From JAITMY01 sp031549685 (GTDB lineage Bacteria > Bacteroidota > Bacteroidia > Bacteroidales > UBA932), in assembly GCA_031549685.1 (NCBI GenBank), contig JAVBPG010000009.1:55058-119057 (forward strand): a stretch of 64,000 bases of DNA. Direction: 5' to 3'. Position 1 is the first letter of the stretch; every line of letters begins with the position of its first letter. The notes under the pieces were generated by a model. It saw nothing but the letters and a program-made list of their open reading frames with translations. It did no database searches and had not been told where the DNA came from. Shown one piece after another: positions 43,193-51,355 of this stretch. Made by a program: the position numbers and the translations under genes.

Positions 43193-43360
43193 TTAGCAGG
43201 ACTCCTTCTTTAGCTGCTCGGCAATTTTACGAAAAAATTCCTGCTTAGCAATTTCTGATTTTTCTTTTGCCTCAACAGCGACCTCTTGCATAATCATTCT
43301 TAACTCCCGTAGCGAGGGCTCTTTCAATGAAGTAAAACGGTATGTTGATTTTGCTTTCAT
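43193..43360 (-). CDS. Small hypothetical protein
   Basis: Fifty-five residues from the ATG at 43360; charged and helical (LRELRMIMQEVAVEAKEKSE, then a Lys/Glu-rich end). No family recognised. A longer frame to 43441 exists, but a TACCTTTG -7 element lies 5 nt upstream of 43360, within that extension, so I prefer the short, probably leaderless form. It is 86 nt downstream of the O-methyltransferase gene on the same strand. Confidence 0.5.
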   Translation of the reverse strand: MKAKSTYRFTSLKEPSLRELRMIMQEVAVEAKEKSEIAKQEFFRKIAEQLKKESC

Positions 43361-43365
43361 ATTAG

Positions 43366-43373
43366 CAAAGGTA
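43366..43373 (-). promoter_or_regulatory. -7 element (TACCTTTG) 5 nt before an ATG
   Basis: Exact TAnnTTTG on the minus strand, third example in the window of a -7 box nearly touching the start codon. Confidence 0.4.
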
Positions 43374-43446
43374 CGAAAAATATCAAATGGATTTACTCCC
43401 TCCCTGCCTGGCTCTTTCCTGTAGTAGTTGGCAGTATCCATGCGTC

Positions 43447-44085
43447 TTACATTGTTTTTTTCTGAATGATTGTGAGCCCGTCGCGTAGCGGTAAAATTAT
43501 CTTCTCCACCGCGCTGTCGTTTGACACCATATCGTTAAATTCCTGCAGCGCCTTGGTGTGCCTGTCGCCAGTGGCGGGCGTGTCCAGAATTTTTCCGCTC
43601 CACAGCACGTTGTCGGCAACAATCACGCCTCTGCTCGAAAGCAGCTTCAGCGCCATGCGGTAGTAGTCGGGGTACTCGCGCTTGTCGCCGTCAATGAAAA
43701 TGAAGTCGAAGGTTTTTCCCAGCGCCGGCGCGCCCTCCAGCGCGCTTTGGAGGTGCAGGAATATTTGCTTTGCGCGGGGTGAGCGGTCAACGAACGACTG
43801 CGCTATTTCCAGCATCTCATCGTCCACATCGTAGCTGTGCAGCTCGCCGTCGGGCGGAAGCGCCTCGGCTAAGCAGAGCGCCGAGTAGCCGGTAAAGGTT
43901 CCTACTTCCAGTATGTTTTTGGCTCCCGCCAACTTTGCCAGCATTTGCAAAAGCAGGCCCTGCTGCCAGTGCGAGAGCATGCGCGGCTGAATAACGCGCA
44001 GGTGCGTTTCGCGCGCCAGCTCCGCCAGCAGCCCGGGCTCGGGGGTGGAGCGGGTAAGGCAATATTTTTCGAGTAAGTCAAACAT
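43447..44085 (-). CDS. Class I SAM-dependent O-methyltransferase
   Basis: A 212-residue methyltransferase of the caffeoyl-CoA/catechol OMT type. SAM motif I is NILEVGTFTGYSALCLAEAL. The metal/substrate region is FDFIFIDGDKREYPDYY, and IVADNVLWSGKI is typical of the family. The start at 44085 (MFDLLEKYCLTRS) is preferred; the longer frame lies in a repeat. Similar Bacteroidota proteins are annotated as O-methyltransferases of unknown substrate. It follows the M16 protease gene on the same strand. Confidence 0.88.
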   Translation of the reverse strand: MFDLLEKYCLTRSTPEPGLLAELARETHLRVIQPRMLSHWQQGLLLQMLAKLAGAKNILEVGTFTGYSALCLAEALPPDGELHSYDVDDEMLEIAQSFVDRSPRAKQIFLHLQSALEGAPALGKTFDFIFIDGDKREYPDYYRMALKLLSSRGVIVADNVLWSGKILDTPATGDRHTKALQEFNDMVSNDSAVEKIILPLRDGLTIIQKKTM

Positions 44086-44090
44086 CCTAA

Positions 44091-44147
44091 TGGATAACGC
44101 ACAATGGATAACGGATAGTAATTGTCCGTTGTCCATTATCCGTTGCT
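44091..44147. repeat. ATGGATAACGG-type inverted repeat
   Basis: Imperfect arms AATGGATAACGGATA and GTCCGTTGTCCATT around TAATT. It lies between the M16 and O-methyltransferase genes and resembles the element at 18363. Confidence 0.6.
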
Positions 44148-45366
44148 AATTATAAATGAGTGATGACATTTTTTCGGGGTTAAAAACCTCCTGCGCTACC
44201 GCTAAAATTTCTTCGGCGGTAATAGATTTTATGCGCTCCTCAATTTCTTCGGGAGTTTCCACCTTCCCGTACGACAGCATGCTTTTTCCCATCACCAGCA
44301 TCAGCTGCTCGTTGCTTTCCGAGGCTATGGCTATTTGGCCTATGAGCTGCTTTTTGGCGCGGTTGAGTTCAACCGCGCTCAGCGGCTGGTTGCGGATTTT
44401 ATCCAGCTCCGTGTTGACCAGCGCAAGGCATTTGTCCACCGAGCTTTTATCGGTGCCAAAGTAGATGGTGGTTACGCCGCAGTCGGAGTACAGCGTGTTG
44501 GCCACCTCCACGCCGTACGACAGCCCGTTCATTTCGCGCAGCGCAAGGTTGAGGCGCGAGTTCTGGCTGGGGCCGCCAAGCATGTTGGTAAGCAGGTTGA
44601 GCGCGTAGCGGCGCTCATCGTTGTAGTCGAACGAGCGGTTGCCCAGCAGGCAATTGGCCTGGTAGTTGGGCAGCTTTTTCGACACGTTGAACACCTTGTA
44701 CTCGCCGGGGGTGCCGCGGTTGCTGCTGTTTTTGTTTTCGGCAATATTCGAAAAGTACCGGTCGGTCAACGCCGCCACGCGGTCGATGTTGTAGTTGCCC
44801 ACGCTGGCAAACACCATTTGGTTGGTGGCGTAGCAGCGGTGCACAAAATTCTTTACCTTTTCCTGCGTGAAGTTTTTTAAGCTTTTGGGCGTACCCAGAA
44901 TGCTGCGCCCAAGGCTGCACGAGGGGAACATCAGCTCCTCAAACTCATCGAAAATTTGCTCCGAGGGGTTATCGCGGTACAGGTTTATTTCATCGCGCAC
45001 AATATCCTTTTCCTTGTCCAGCTCGGCCTCGGGAAAAAGCGGGTTGAACGCAATGTCGGCGATAATGTCGAAGGCTTTGCCCACATCGCTTTTGAGCACC
45101 ACGGCGTGAATAGCCGTTTCCTCCTTGGTGGTGAAGGCGTTGAGGTCGCCCCCCTCGTTCTCCAGGAAGCTGCTTATGCGAAGCGAGTTGCGCTTTACGG
45201 TGCCCTTAAAAAGTACGTGCTCCAGAAAGTGCGCCATGCCGTGCTCGCCCTCCAGCTCATCGCGCGTGCCGGCGTTGATGGTCAGCCCGCAGTACGCCAC
45301 GGGCGATTTTACGCGCTTGTGCACTACGCGAATGCCGTTGGGCAGCGATAGCGTTTGAAATTCCAT
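44146..45366 (-). CDS. M16 family zinc peptidase (processing-protease-like)
   Basis: A 406-residue insulinase-family protein, single N+C pair as in the bacterial PqqL/mitochondrial-processing-like group. The inverted zinc motif HxxEH is HFLEH at 46-50 (GMAHFLEHVLFKGT), and the downstream Glu region is ELDKEKDIVRDEI. No signal peptide is evident, so it is probably cytosolic. The promoter TTG-N19-TAATTTTG lies upstream. It is followed by the O-methyltransferase gene. Confidence 0.9.
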   Translation of the reverse strand: MEFQTLSLPNGIRVVHKRVKSPVAYCGLTINAGTRDELEGEHGMAHFLEHVLFKGTVKRNSLRISSFLENEGGDLNAFTTKEETAIHAVVLKSDVGKAFDIIADIAFNPLFPEAELDKEKDIVRDEINLYRDNPSEQIFDEFEELMFPSCSLGRSILGTPKSLKNFTQEKVKNFVHRCYATNQMVFASVGNYNIDRVAALTDRYFSNIAENKNSSNRGTPGEYKVFNVSKKLPNYQANCLLGNRSFDYNDERRYALNLLTNMLGGPSQNSRLNLALREMNGLSYGVEVANTLYSDCGVTTIYFGTDKSSVDKCLALVNTELDKIRNQPLSAVELNRAKKQLIGQIAIASESNEQLMLVMGKSMLSYGKVETPEEIEERIKSITAEEILAVAQEVFNPEKMSSLIYN

Positions 45367-45387
45367 ATTTTTGCTGAAAAATTGGAG

Positions 45388-45417
45388 CAAAATTAGCATA
45401 AAAAACGGTACGCCCAA
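45388..45417 (-). promoter_or_regulatory. Promoter TTG-N19-TAATTTTG for the M16 gene
   Basis: -7 at 45388-45395 and -33 TTG at 45415-45417 (minus strand). The -7 box ends 21 nt before the ATG at 45366, excluding the longer frame. Confidence 0.6.
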
Positions 45418-45563
45418 CCTTGCATAGGAGAGTTGGGGGCGGCATAAAGCAATCTTTGGGGTTGGGGGTAAAATGTAACAAATCTATACATAGCCACCAA
45501 TCCCCAATCTTTTATTCTGAATGCCGTTGCGGTTCCCCCTTGCAGCGGCAGCCTGAAAGAATT

Positions 45564-45593
45564 TTGCTCAATCCGTTATAATTTCTAACTTTG
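45564..45593 (+). promoter_or_regulatory. Promoter TTG-N19-TAACTTTG for the OmpH-like gene
   Basis: TTG at 45564-45566 and TAACTTTG at 45586-45593, 29 nt before the ATG at 45623. Confidence 0.6.
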
Positions 45594-45622
45594 CTCCTTC
45601 AATATCAAAAATGTAAAACGAA

Positions 45623-46231
45623 ATGAAAAAAGCATCTCTCATACTTTCGGCGGTGTCGTTTGTGGCCGTGGTGGTACTGTTTGTCATTGTGCTGGGCGGT
45701 AAAAAATCAGGCTCGTCGGCAGCGGAAGCTTCGGCCGAGGGCGCGGTTACCGCAACGGCGGGCAGCGTGGTTTACGTAAACATCGACTCCCTGGTGCGCG
45801 GCTACGACATGTACTTTGACTTGCAAAAGGAATTTGAGGTTAAGGCGAAGAAAAAGGACGGCGACTTTACGGCAAAGATGAAAAAGTTTGAGTCCGATGT
45901 TCGCGATTTTCAGGAAAAGGTAGAGAAGGGCCTGGTAACCCGCTCGCAGGCTCAGCAGCTGCAGGAGGGTTTGGCCAAGCGTGAGCAGGAAATGCGCCAG
46001 CTGCAGCAGCAGCTGCAAATTGAGCTGCAGGAGGAGGAGGCCGTAATGCTGCGCCAAATACAGGCTAACATCCAGAGCTACGTGAAGGAGTACAACGCCG
46101 AAAAGGGCTACAGCCTTATTCTGAGCACCAGCGGCAGCACCGTGGTGCTGTACGGCGATCCGGGCCTCAACGTTACCGGCGAAATACTGAGCGGGCTCAA
46201 CGAAAACTACGTGAAGGCAAAGAAAAAGTAG
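45623..46231 (+). CDS. OmpH/Skp-like periplasmic chaperone
   Basis: A 202-residue protein with an N-terminal signal or anchor helix (LILSAVSFVAVVVLFVIVLG), then VVYVNIDSLVRGYDMYFDLQ, the usual start of the Skp fold. A long Gln/Glu/Lys-rich coiled coil (about residues 75-150) and a C-terminal strand region (YSLILSTSGSTVVLYG) follow. Skp-type proteins hold unfolded outer-membrane proteins. No bamA gene is adjacent, unlike in many genomes. It is monocistronic between its own promoter and a terminator. Confidence 0.85.
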   Translation: MKKASLILSAVSFVAVVVLFVIVLGGKKSGSSAAEASAEGAVTATAGSVVYVNIDSLVRGYDMYFDLQKEFEVKAKKKDGDFTAKMKKFESDVRDFQEKVEKGLVTRSQAQQLQEGLAKREQEMRQLQQQLQIELQEEEAVMLRQIQANIQSYVKEYNAEKGYSLILSTSGSTVVLYGDPGLNVTGEILSGLNENYVKAKKK

Positions 46232-46252
46232 CTTTCCTCTTTTTGTAAAATA

Positions 46253-46287
46253 AAAAAAATCCGAGGCGCGAATGCTTCGGATTTTTT
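46253..46287 (+). terminator. Rho-independent terminator after the OmpH-like gene
   Basis: Stem AAAAATCCGAGGC / GCTTCGGATTTTT with a 6-nt loop followed by T residues. Confidence 0.85.
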
Positions 46288-46306
46288 ATTACTGGACAAC
46301 TGTCTG

Positions 46307-46388
46307 TCATTGCGGGCCTGACCCGCAATCTCCAAATCAAAGAGTCTTTATGTATGGAATGGAGATTCCGGCTCAGGGCCGGAATGAC
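46307..46388. repeat. TCATTGCGGGCC...GGAATGACA dispersed element
   Basis: Two hairpins: TCATTGCGGGCCTGACCCGC and GGAGATTCCGGCTCAGGGCC, the latter ending GGAATGACA. It is the cleanest copy of the family in this window and lies between the convergent OmpH-like and metX genes. Confidence 0.8.
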
Positions 46389-46398
46389 AACAGCGCCT

Positions 46399-47439
46399 CT
46401 ACTTTCCCAGGAACTCCCCGATGACCTTCGTCAGCTTTTCGTGCTCGATAAGAAATCCATCGTGGCCGAACTGCGACTCCACCTCGGCGTACACGGCCCC
46501 GGGGATGCGCTCGGCAACCCACCGTTGCTCGCCGGTGGGGAATAAAATATCGCTCGAAATACCAATGACGATGGTGCGCGCTTGGATTCGCCCCAGCGCG
46601 GCCTCCACGCTGCCCCGTCCGCGCCCCACATCAAAGGAGTCGATGGACTGCGACAGGCGGTAGTAGGTGTACGCGTCGAAGCGGTTGGCCAGCTTCTGCC
46701 CCTGGTAGCGCTGGTACGACGATGCGCGGAACCCGCTGATTTTATCGTGCGTGGGCTCGGCCTGCGTGGCGTTGTAGGTGCTGTAGTTGCGGTAGCTGAG
46801 CAGGGCCATGGCGCGCGCCGCCTTCATGCCCTCCTCGCCGCCGTTGGGCCGGTTTTTGAAAAAAGTCGGGTCGGCTTCAATGGCCATGCGCTGCGCCTCG
46901 TTGATGGCAATTACCCACGGCGTGGTTTTGGCGCCCGCGGCCGAGAATACGAGCCGGTCGAATAGCTCGGGCTCGCTCACCGCCCACTCCAGCGCCTGGA
47001 AGGCGCCGATGGAGCCGCCGACAATTGCTTTTACGTGCGCCACCCCGAGGTGCTGCAGCAGCTGCCTGTGCGCCGCCACCATGTCGCGCACCGTTACCTC
47101 CGGAAAATCGAAGTAGTAGGGCAGGTTGGTTTGCGGGTTAAGCGATAGCGGCCCGGTGGTGCCGTAGCACGAGCCGAGTATGTTGGCGCAGATAATAAAG
47201 TCGCGCGAGCTGTCGAACAGCAGCCCCTCGCCAATCATGCCGGGCCACCAGTCGGCGGCATCGGAGTTGGCCGAAAAGGCGTGGCAAATCCACACTGCGT
47301 TATCCCTGGCCTCGTTGAGCTTGCCGTAGGTGTGGTAGGCTATGTTAACGTTGTGCAGCGTGCGTCCACACTCAAGCGCAATGGGGTGTGGCGCGGCAAA
47401 ATGCTGCACGTTCGATCCGCAGTAATCTTTTTTGTACAT
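46399..47439 (-). CDS. metX: Homoserine O-acetyltransferase
   Basis: Activates homoserine with acetyl-CoA at the entry of methionine synthesis. It is a 346-residue alpha/beta hydrolase: nucleophile Ser143 in VGGSIGAFQALEWAV, with Asp in ISSDILFP and His in FGHDGFL completing the triad. The start MYKKDYCGSN is at 47439. A SAM-I riboswitch occupies its leader, so expression should fall when S-adenosylmethionine is plentiful. A homoserine succinyltransferase activity cannot be excluded by sequence alone. Confidence 0.93.
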   Translation of the reverse strand: MYKKDYCGSNVQHFAAPHPIALECGRTLHNVNIAYHTYGKLNEARDNAVWICHAFSANSDAADWWPGMIGEGLLFDSSRDFIICANILGSCYGTTGPLSLNPQTNLPYYFDFPEVTVRDMVAAHRQLLQHLGVAHVKAIVGGSIGAFQALEWAVSEPELFDRLVFSAAGAKTTPWVIAINEAQRMAIEADPTFFKNRPNGGEEGMKAARAMALLSYRNYSTYNATQAEPTHDKISGFRASSYQRYQGQKLANRFDAYTYYRLSQSIDSFDVGRGRGSVEAALGRIQARTIVIGISSDILFPTGEQRWVAERIPGAVYAEVESQFGHDGFLIEHEKLTKVIGEFLGK

Positions 47440-47458
47440 GGTAAAATACGTGTTTTTA

Positions 47459-47570
47459 AATTATAATTCCCCGCTTTTGGCGAGGCAGGTATTAGCACCT
47501 TAACCCTTTGTTAGTTAGGTGGTTGCTAGGGTTTCGCAGAGCCTGTTCTCTCCCCCCTTCTTTATAATCC
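47459..47570 (-). promoter_or_regulatory. SAM-I (S-box) riboswitch in the metX leader
   Basis: On the minus strand the sequence has the S-box core: GGCTCTGCGAAACCCTAGCA, then a variable P3 arm, then AAGGTGCTAATACCTGC, enclosed by a P1 helix ATTATAA (47562-47568 side) with TTATAAT (47461-47467 side). It ends only about 20 nt before the metX ATG, with no separate terminator hairpin, so control is probably at translation initiation or through P1 itself. Confidence 0.9.
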
Positions 47571-47620
47571 AAAACGCAGAAACGGTAAAATCGTTCGTTT
47601 ACGTTTGGAAGCGTAGGCTG

Positions 47621-47650
47621 CAAAGGTAGCCATTTTTGGTAAAGATGCAA
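47621..47650 (-). promoter_or_regulatory. Promoter TTG-N19-TACCTTTG for the metX riboswitch transcript
   Basis: -7 TACCTTTG at 47621-47628 and -33 TTG at 47648-47650. It places transcription start about 45 nt before the riboswitch. Confidence 0.65.
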
Positions 47651-47715
47651 GCTGCCGGCGATTGAAAATATTTGCGTAACTTTACCGCATTCAAATTAAA
47701 TTTTTAATTACGAAA

Positions 47716-48300
47716 ATGAAAAAGATTACTCTACTTTTAGTAGCGGCGCTGCTGCTTAGCGCGACGGCTCAGGCCAAAATCTTTGCCTTTGGTGTAAAGG
47801 CGGGATTGGAAATGCCATCGATTAAGACGGATGATTTGGTGGGTTCGGCCAAGGCCAGCACCGGATTCCACGCCGGCGTGCTGGCGCAGTTCAATATTCC
47901 CATTATTGGCATTGGCGTGCAGCCCGAGCTGCTGTACGCGTACCGCGGCTCGGAAGTTACCGATGCATCGGGCGCCAGCACCAGTAAGGGTGTGAGCTAC
48001 CTTGACGTGCCGCTCAACATTACCTGGGGTATCGATTTAAAGATTGTGCGCCCCTTTGTGGCCCTCACTCCCTACATCAGCTACTCCCTCACCGATGTGG
48101 AAACCTGGGTGCACGACGGCGATGCTGCTGCTGCCACCGATGTGGATAACTTTGACTACGGCATTGGGCTTGGCCTGGGAGTTGAGCTCTTCCAGAAGGT
48201 GCAGCTCATGGGCCGCTACAGCTGGGGATTGAACAACCTGGTAAGCACCGGCTCGTACAAGGTACAGGGCTTCTCCGTGTCGCTGGGCTACCTGTTTTAG
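47716..48300 (+). CDS. Outer-membrane beta-barrel protein (porin family)
   Basis: A 194-residue protein with a signal peptide (KKITLLLVAALLLSATAQA) and eight-strand-like alternation (FAFGVKAGLEMPSI ... GVQPELLYAYRG ... GFSVSLGYLF), ending in Phe as outer-membrane proteins do. It matches the PF13568-type barrels of Bacteroidota, usually of unknown function. A TAACTTTA sequence resembling the -7 box (last base A instead of G) lies about 35 nt upstream. It is followed by a strong terminator. Confidence 0.85.
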   Translation: MKKITLLLVAALLLSATAQAKIFAFGVKAGLEMPSIKTDDLVGSAKASTGFHAGVLAQFNIPIIGIGVQPELLYAYRGSEVTDASGASTSKGVSYLDVPLNITWGIDLKIVRPFVALTPYISYSLTDVETWVHDGDAAAATDVDNFDYGIGLGLGVELFQKVQLMGRYSWGLNNLVSTGSYKVQGFSVSLGYLF

Positions 48301-48318
48301 GCCGGATTTACAGCTAAG

Positions 48319-48351
48319 AAAGGGGCGGAAATCGATAGTTTCCGCCCCTTT
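48319..48351 (+). terminator. Terminator after the beta-barrel gene
   Basis: Perfect 13-nt arms AAAGGGGCGGAAA / TTTCCGCCCCTTT around TCGATAG. Confidence 0.9.
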
Positions 48352-48388
48352 GCTATGCGTATAGCTATGCCAAATGGCCATCAGGTAA

Positions 48389-48421
48389 AACCCTGACAGG
48401 GTCTCGAAGCCCTGTTAGGGT
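48389..48421. repeat. ACCCTGACAGGGT / ACCCTGTTAGGGT palindrome
   Basis: Arms at 48390-48402 and 48409-48421 with one difference. Same family as 14115 and 33872; located between convergent genes. Confidence 0.8.
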
Positions 48422-48427
48422 CAGTGC

Positions 48428-50263
48428 CTACAAATCCTCAATGGCGTCGTACAGCTTTTGCAAAAAAACTTTTCCTTGCAGCAGCAAGCTGTCGGTGCCC
48501 TTACCCTCCTCAAGTATAAGTGCGTTCACATCGCAGTCAAATGCAATCCTTCCCTGAGGGGCTACCACCCCAAAGCCGTTGGGGAAGGCGTAAAAGGCAA
48601 AGTCGGGTGCCTGCGGGTTAAGCACATCCTTGCTAAATGTAAATGGCGCAACATCCAGCTGCAGCTGGTGTAGCAGCGTGGCCGCAATGTCGGATTGCGA
48701 GCAAATGTGATTTACCTTTTGCACCTTTTTTACGGCGCCGCCGCTCCATACCATGTACACGTGGTGTCGTTCGGGCGTGTAGCGCTGCAGGTACGGGTAG
48801 CTGGCGGCATGGTCGGGTACCAGCACCAGCAGCGTATTATCCCACTGCGGCGTTTTCCTCAACTTGTCCACAAAGTCGCCGAGGCAGCTGTCGGTGTAGG
48901 CAACGGCGTTGAGCCAGGGCTCGTCAAACTTTTTGAATGGAACGATAAACGGCTCGTGGCTGCTGAGCGTGAGGAATATTTTGATGTAGGGCTCCTGCGT
49001 TTCGCTTTTTACCTCCTGCAGCAAATGCTCAAACATGGTGTGGTCGTGCGCGCCCCAGGCGCTTTGCAGCTCCCTTTTCGGAAGATTTTTTTGGCTGGTA
49101 ATGTCGGTTACTTTTTGTGAGATAAAAAAGGAGCTTACCTGTGCAAAATCCACATCGCCGCCGTACAGGTAGGAGGCGTTATACCCGGCATTGATGAGCG
49201 ATTTGGGGATGGAGCTTAGCTGCTCACACTTTTTGGGGTACTTCAGAATGGACATGGTGGGCTGCGCCGGAAACCCCGCTAAGCATGAGGTTATGCCGCG
49301 GTCGGTGCGAAAGCTGTTGGCGTACATCTGGGTAAAAAATATGCCCTCGCCCGCAATTTTATCCAGGTTGGGCATTACGCCTTTCTCTCCGCCCAGCGAT
49401 TCTACAAAGCGCGCGCCGCAGCTTTCGAGCATGATGAAAATAATGTTGGGGCGCCTGGAGCTGAGCAGGTAGGTAGCGGAGTCGGCCGCGGGGTAGCGGG
49501 TTAGCTTTTCGAATACAGCGTTGGCCTCATCATCGCTCACAAAGCGATACTGCTGGCCAAAGCTGTGGCTGTACTGCAGCGAGCTGAGCAGGCTAAAGTT
49601 GGGGTTTACAGCGGCATGGTTTAAAAACATATTTTGGCTGAAGTACACCGCGCCCACGTTCATGGTGGAGGCTGACAGGCCGCCACGAATGCCGATTCCC
49701 ATGGGTATTGCAAGCGCCACGATAGCAACAGATTCTACAATACGGTACGTTGATTTTTTGCTTCGCAAAAGCGGCTTTGCAACACATTGGTTGAGCAACC
49801 AAAGCTGTAGCCACGCACAAGCTATGACCGCAAAAATACCGATTGCCACCACCCCTGCCGAAACGCTGGCCGTGGCACCCTTGGGGTTGCTAATGTAGGT
49901 AAATACGGTGGCATCAAGCTTAAAATGCCAGTAGCCGTACAGCATCAGGTCGCCCACAAAAATGCAGGAGGTAAGCAGGGCAACAAGAGCAAAGTAAACC
50001 TGCAAAATACGGGCAAAAATTCTGCCGTTGAAAAAGGTTGAAGCAAGCAGCACCAGCAGCGGCAGCAGCGACAGGTAGCCCGCCACGCTAACATCCATGC
50101 GCAGCCCGTGCCACAGCACGCCAAGGCATTCGGCTAAGCTATTTTGCGCCGAGCTGCTGAAGTGGTAAAGCAAAAAAACGATTTTTTGCGCCAGAAAAAA
50201 CAAGATGAACAATCCGTATGTGTACAGCAGGTATTTTATGCGGGAGAAAAAAGTGTTTGGCAT
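48428..50263 (-). CDS. LTA-synthase-family membrane sulfatase-fold protein
   Basis: A 611-residue protein. About five membrane helices lie in the first 220 residues, then an extracytoplasmic alkaline-phosphatase-fold domain. Metal/nucleophile sites: NIIFIMLESCGARFVE, NSFRTDRGITSCLAGFPAQP (Thr nucleophile region) and LVLVPDHAASYP. In Gram-negatives, this architecture includes phosphoglycerol or phosphoethanolamine transferases acting on envelope glycans or lipids; the donor here is unknown. The promoter TATCTTTG is 20 nt upstream. Confidence 0.85.
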   Translation of the reverse strand: MPNTFFSRIKYLLYTYGLFILFFLAQKIVFLLYHFSSSAQNSLAECLGVLWHGLRMDVSVAGYLSLLPLLVLLASTFFNGRIFARILQVYFALVALLTSCIFVGDLMLYGYWHFKLDATVFTYISNPKGATASVSAGVVAIGIFAVIACAWLQLWLLNQCVAKPLLRSKKSTYRIVESVAIVALAIPMGIGIRGGLSASTMNVGAVYFSQNMFLNHAAVNPNFSLLSSLQYSHSFGQQYRFVSDDEANAVFEKLTRYPAADSATYLLSSRRPNIIFIMLESCGARFVESLGGEKGVMPNLDKIAGEGIFFTQMYANSFRTDRGITSCLAGFPAQPTMSILKYPKKCEQLSSIPKSLINAGYNASYLYGGDVDFAQVSSFFISQKVTDITSQKNLPKRELQSAWGAHDHTMFEHLLQEVKSETQEPYIKIFLTLSSHEPFIVPFKKFDEPWLNAVAYTDSCLGDFVDKLRKTPQWDNTLLVLVPDHAASYPYLQRYTPERHHVYMVWSGGAVKKVQKVNHICSQSDIAATLLHQLQLDVAPFTFSKDVLNPQAPDFAFYAFPNGFGVVAPQGRIAFDCDVNALILEEGKGTDSLLLQGKVFLQKLYDAIEDL

Positions 50264-50282
50264 AAAAGGGGTTTTGGTGTAG

Positions 50283-50310
50283 CAAAGATACGAATAAAGA
50301 ATCTCGACAA
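50283..50310 (-). promoter_or_regulatory. Promoter TTG-N17-TATCTTTG for the LTA-synthase-like gene
   Basis: -7 at 50283-50290 and -33 TTG at 50308-50310, 19 nt from the -7 box to the ATG. Confidence 0.55.
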
Positions 50311-50397
50311 AAAACAGCTGGCTGTCCTTTTCAATACAGGGCTATACCTAAAACGGATTGGGGTAAAATATAATTCGGCTTGGCGTTACAGCCAGGG

Positions 50398-51102
50398 TTA
50401 CCAATACCAGCCCCAGGTAATATTAAGCTGGTTGGCAATAGGGTTTATGTCCGTGTTTTCAAACGAGCCGCCGCTGTTGACGATAAGCTTGTAGCCAACG
50501 GTAATGCTGCTGTGTTTGAGTATATCCCATGAGGCGCCGAGGCCTGCACCAAAGGCAAAAAGTGCTTTGCCTTGAGACATCTTGTCCGGCAAACCGTCAA
50601 TATTTGACGGATCGTAGGAGTTCAAGGCGGTCAATGAAATAAGTCCTAATGAAGGGCCTAACCGCAGGTGGAATTTCTCCGTGCAGCTGAACACGTAATT
50701 CCATGAGGCCAAAACCGGTACAGCCCGGTAGTCGCGGGTAATTTTACCATCGTCGTACCGCTTACCCGGGTTGTTGCTATAGTAGTACGAGAAGGATCCG
50801 ATTTCATCGCCGCCGCCGAATACCAGGCCCAGCTCAAGCCCCCAAAGGCTGTGCGCGGAGGTATAGTATCCGCCGTTGATAACCAAACCGCCAAAAGCTT
50901 CGAGCTCGCTGCTTGTACTCAGGAAGAGTAGCGACATCCCCGCATCCAGGGTAAATCCCTTACGCTCGGAGGTAAATTGAGTAGCGTTAGCGGGGGGTTG
51001 TTGCGGTTGAGCCTGCGATTTTACGGCGATTCCTGCTGCAAGGAGTAGCATGGCAAAAATTTGTATCTGTTTTTTCATACGGGAATGGATTAATTTTTTC
51101 AT
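50398..51102 (-). CDS. Outer-membrane beta-barrel protein
   Basis: About 234 residues. Two start candidates give signal peptides: ATG 51102 (MKKLIHSRMKKQ...) and ATG 51078 (MKKQIQIFAMLLLAAGIAVK); cleavage is likely after SQA. The mature part starts Gln/Pro-rich, then has amphipathic strands (GGLVINGGYYTSAHSLWGLE, FHLRLGPSLGLISL) and ends NITWGWYW, an aromatic C-terminus suited to barrel insertion. The function is unknown. It is divergent from the LuxR/TPR-kinase pair. Confidence 0.75.
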   Translation of the reverse strand: MKKLIHSRMKKQIQIFAMLLLAAGIAVKSQAQPQQPPANATQFTSERKGFTLDAGMSLLFLSTSSELEAFGGLVINGGYYTSAHSLWGLELGLVFGGGDEIGSFSYYYSNNPGKRYDDGKITRDYRAVPVLASWNYVFSCTEKFHLRLGPSLGLISLTALNSYDPSNIDGLPDKMSQGKALFAFGAGLGASWDILKHSSITVGYKLIVNSGGSFENTDINPIANQLNITWGWYW

Positions 51103-51326
51103 GCTTTTATTTTTTTCGGGATAAGTATTGACCCTGTTTTCTCTAAAAATTAGCTGAGTTGAAACGGAATGTATCTTAGAGCGTGGCTCTTGCAACTTTG
51201 CTGAAAAAATTGCAGCCAAAATGCAGCCTGAGGTAGGCAGGCCACCGGTTTTACGGAGGTAAAATTACGGAGGAGATGTTGTACATTTATCCCCTGATGA
51301 GGGGATAATTTTTTTTGTGGGATGCT

Positions 51327-51334
51327 TACTTTTG
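51327..51334 (+). promoter_or_regulatory. -7 element (TACTTTTG) for the LuxR-type regulator
   Basis: Exact TAnnTTTG, 21 nt before the ATG at 51356. Confidence 0.5.
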
Positions 51335-51355
51335 CAGCAACAGAAAATGTAAAAT

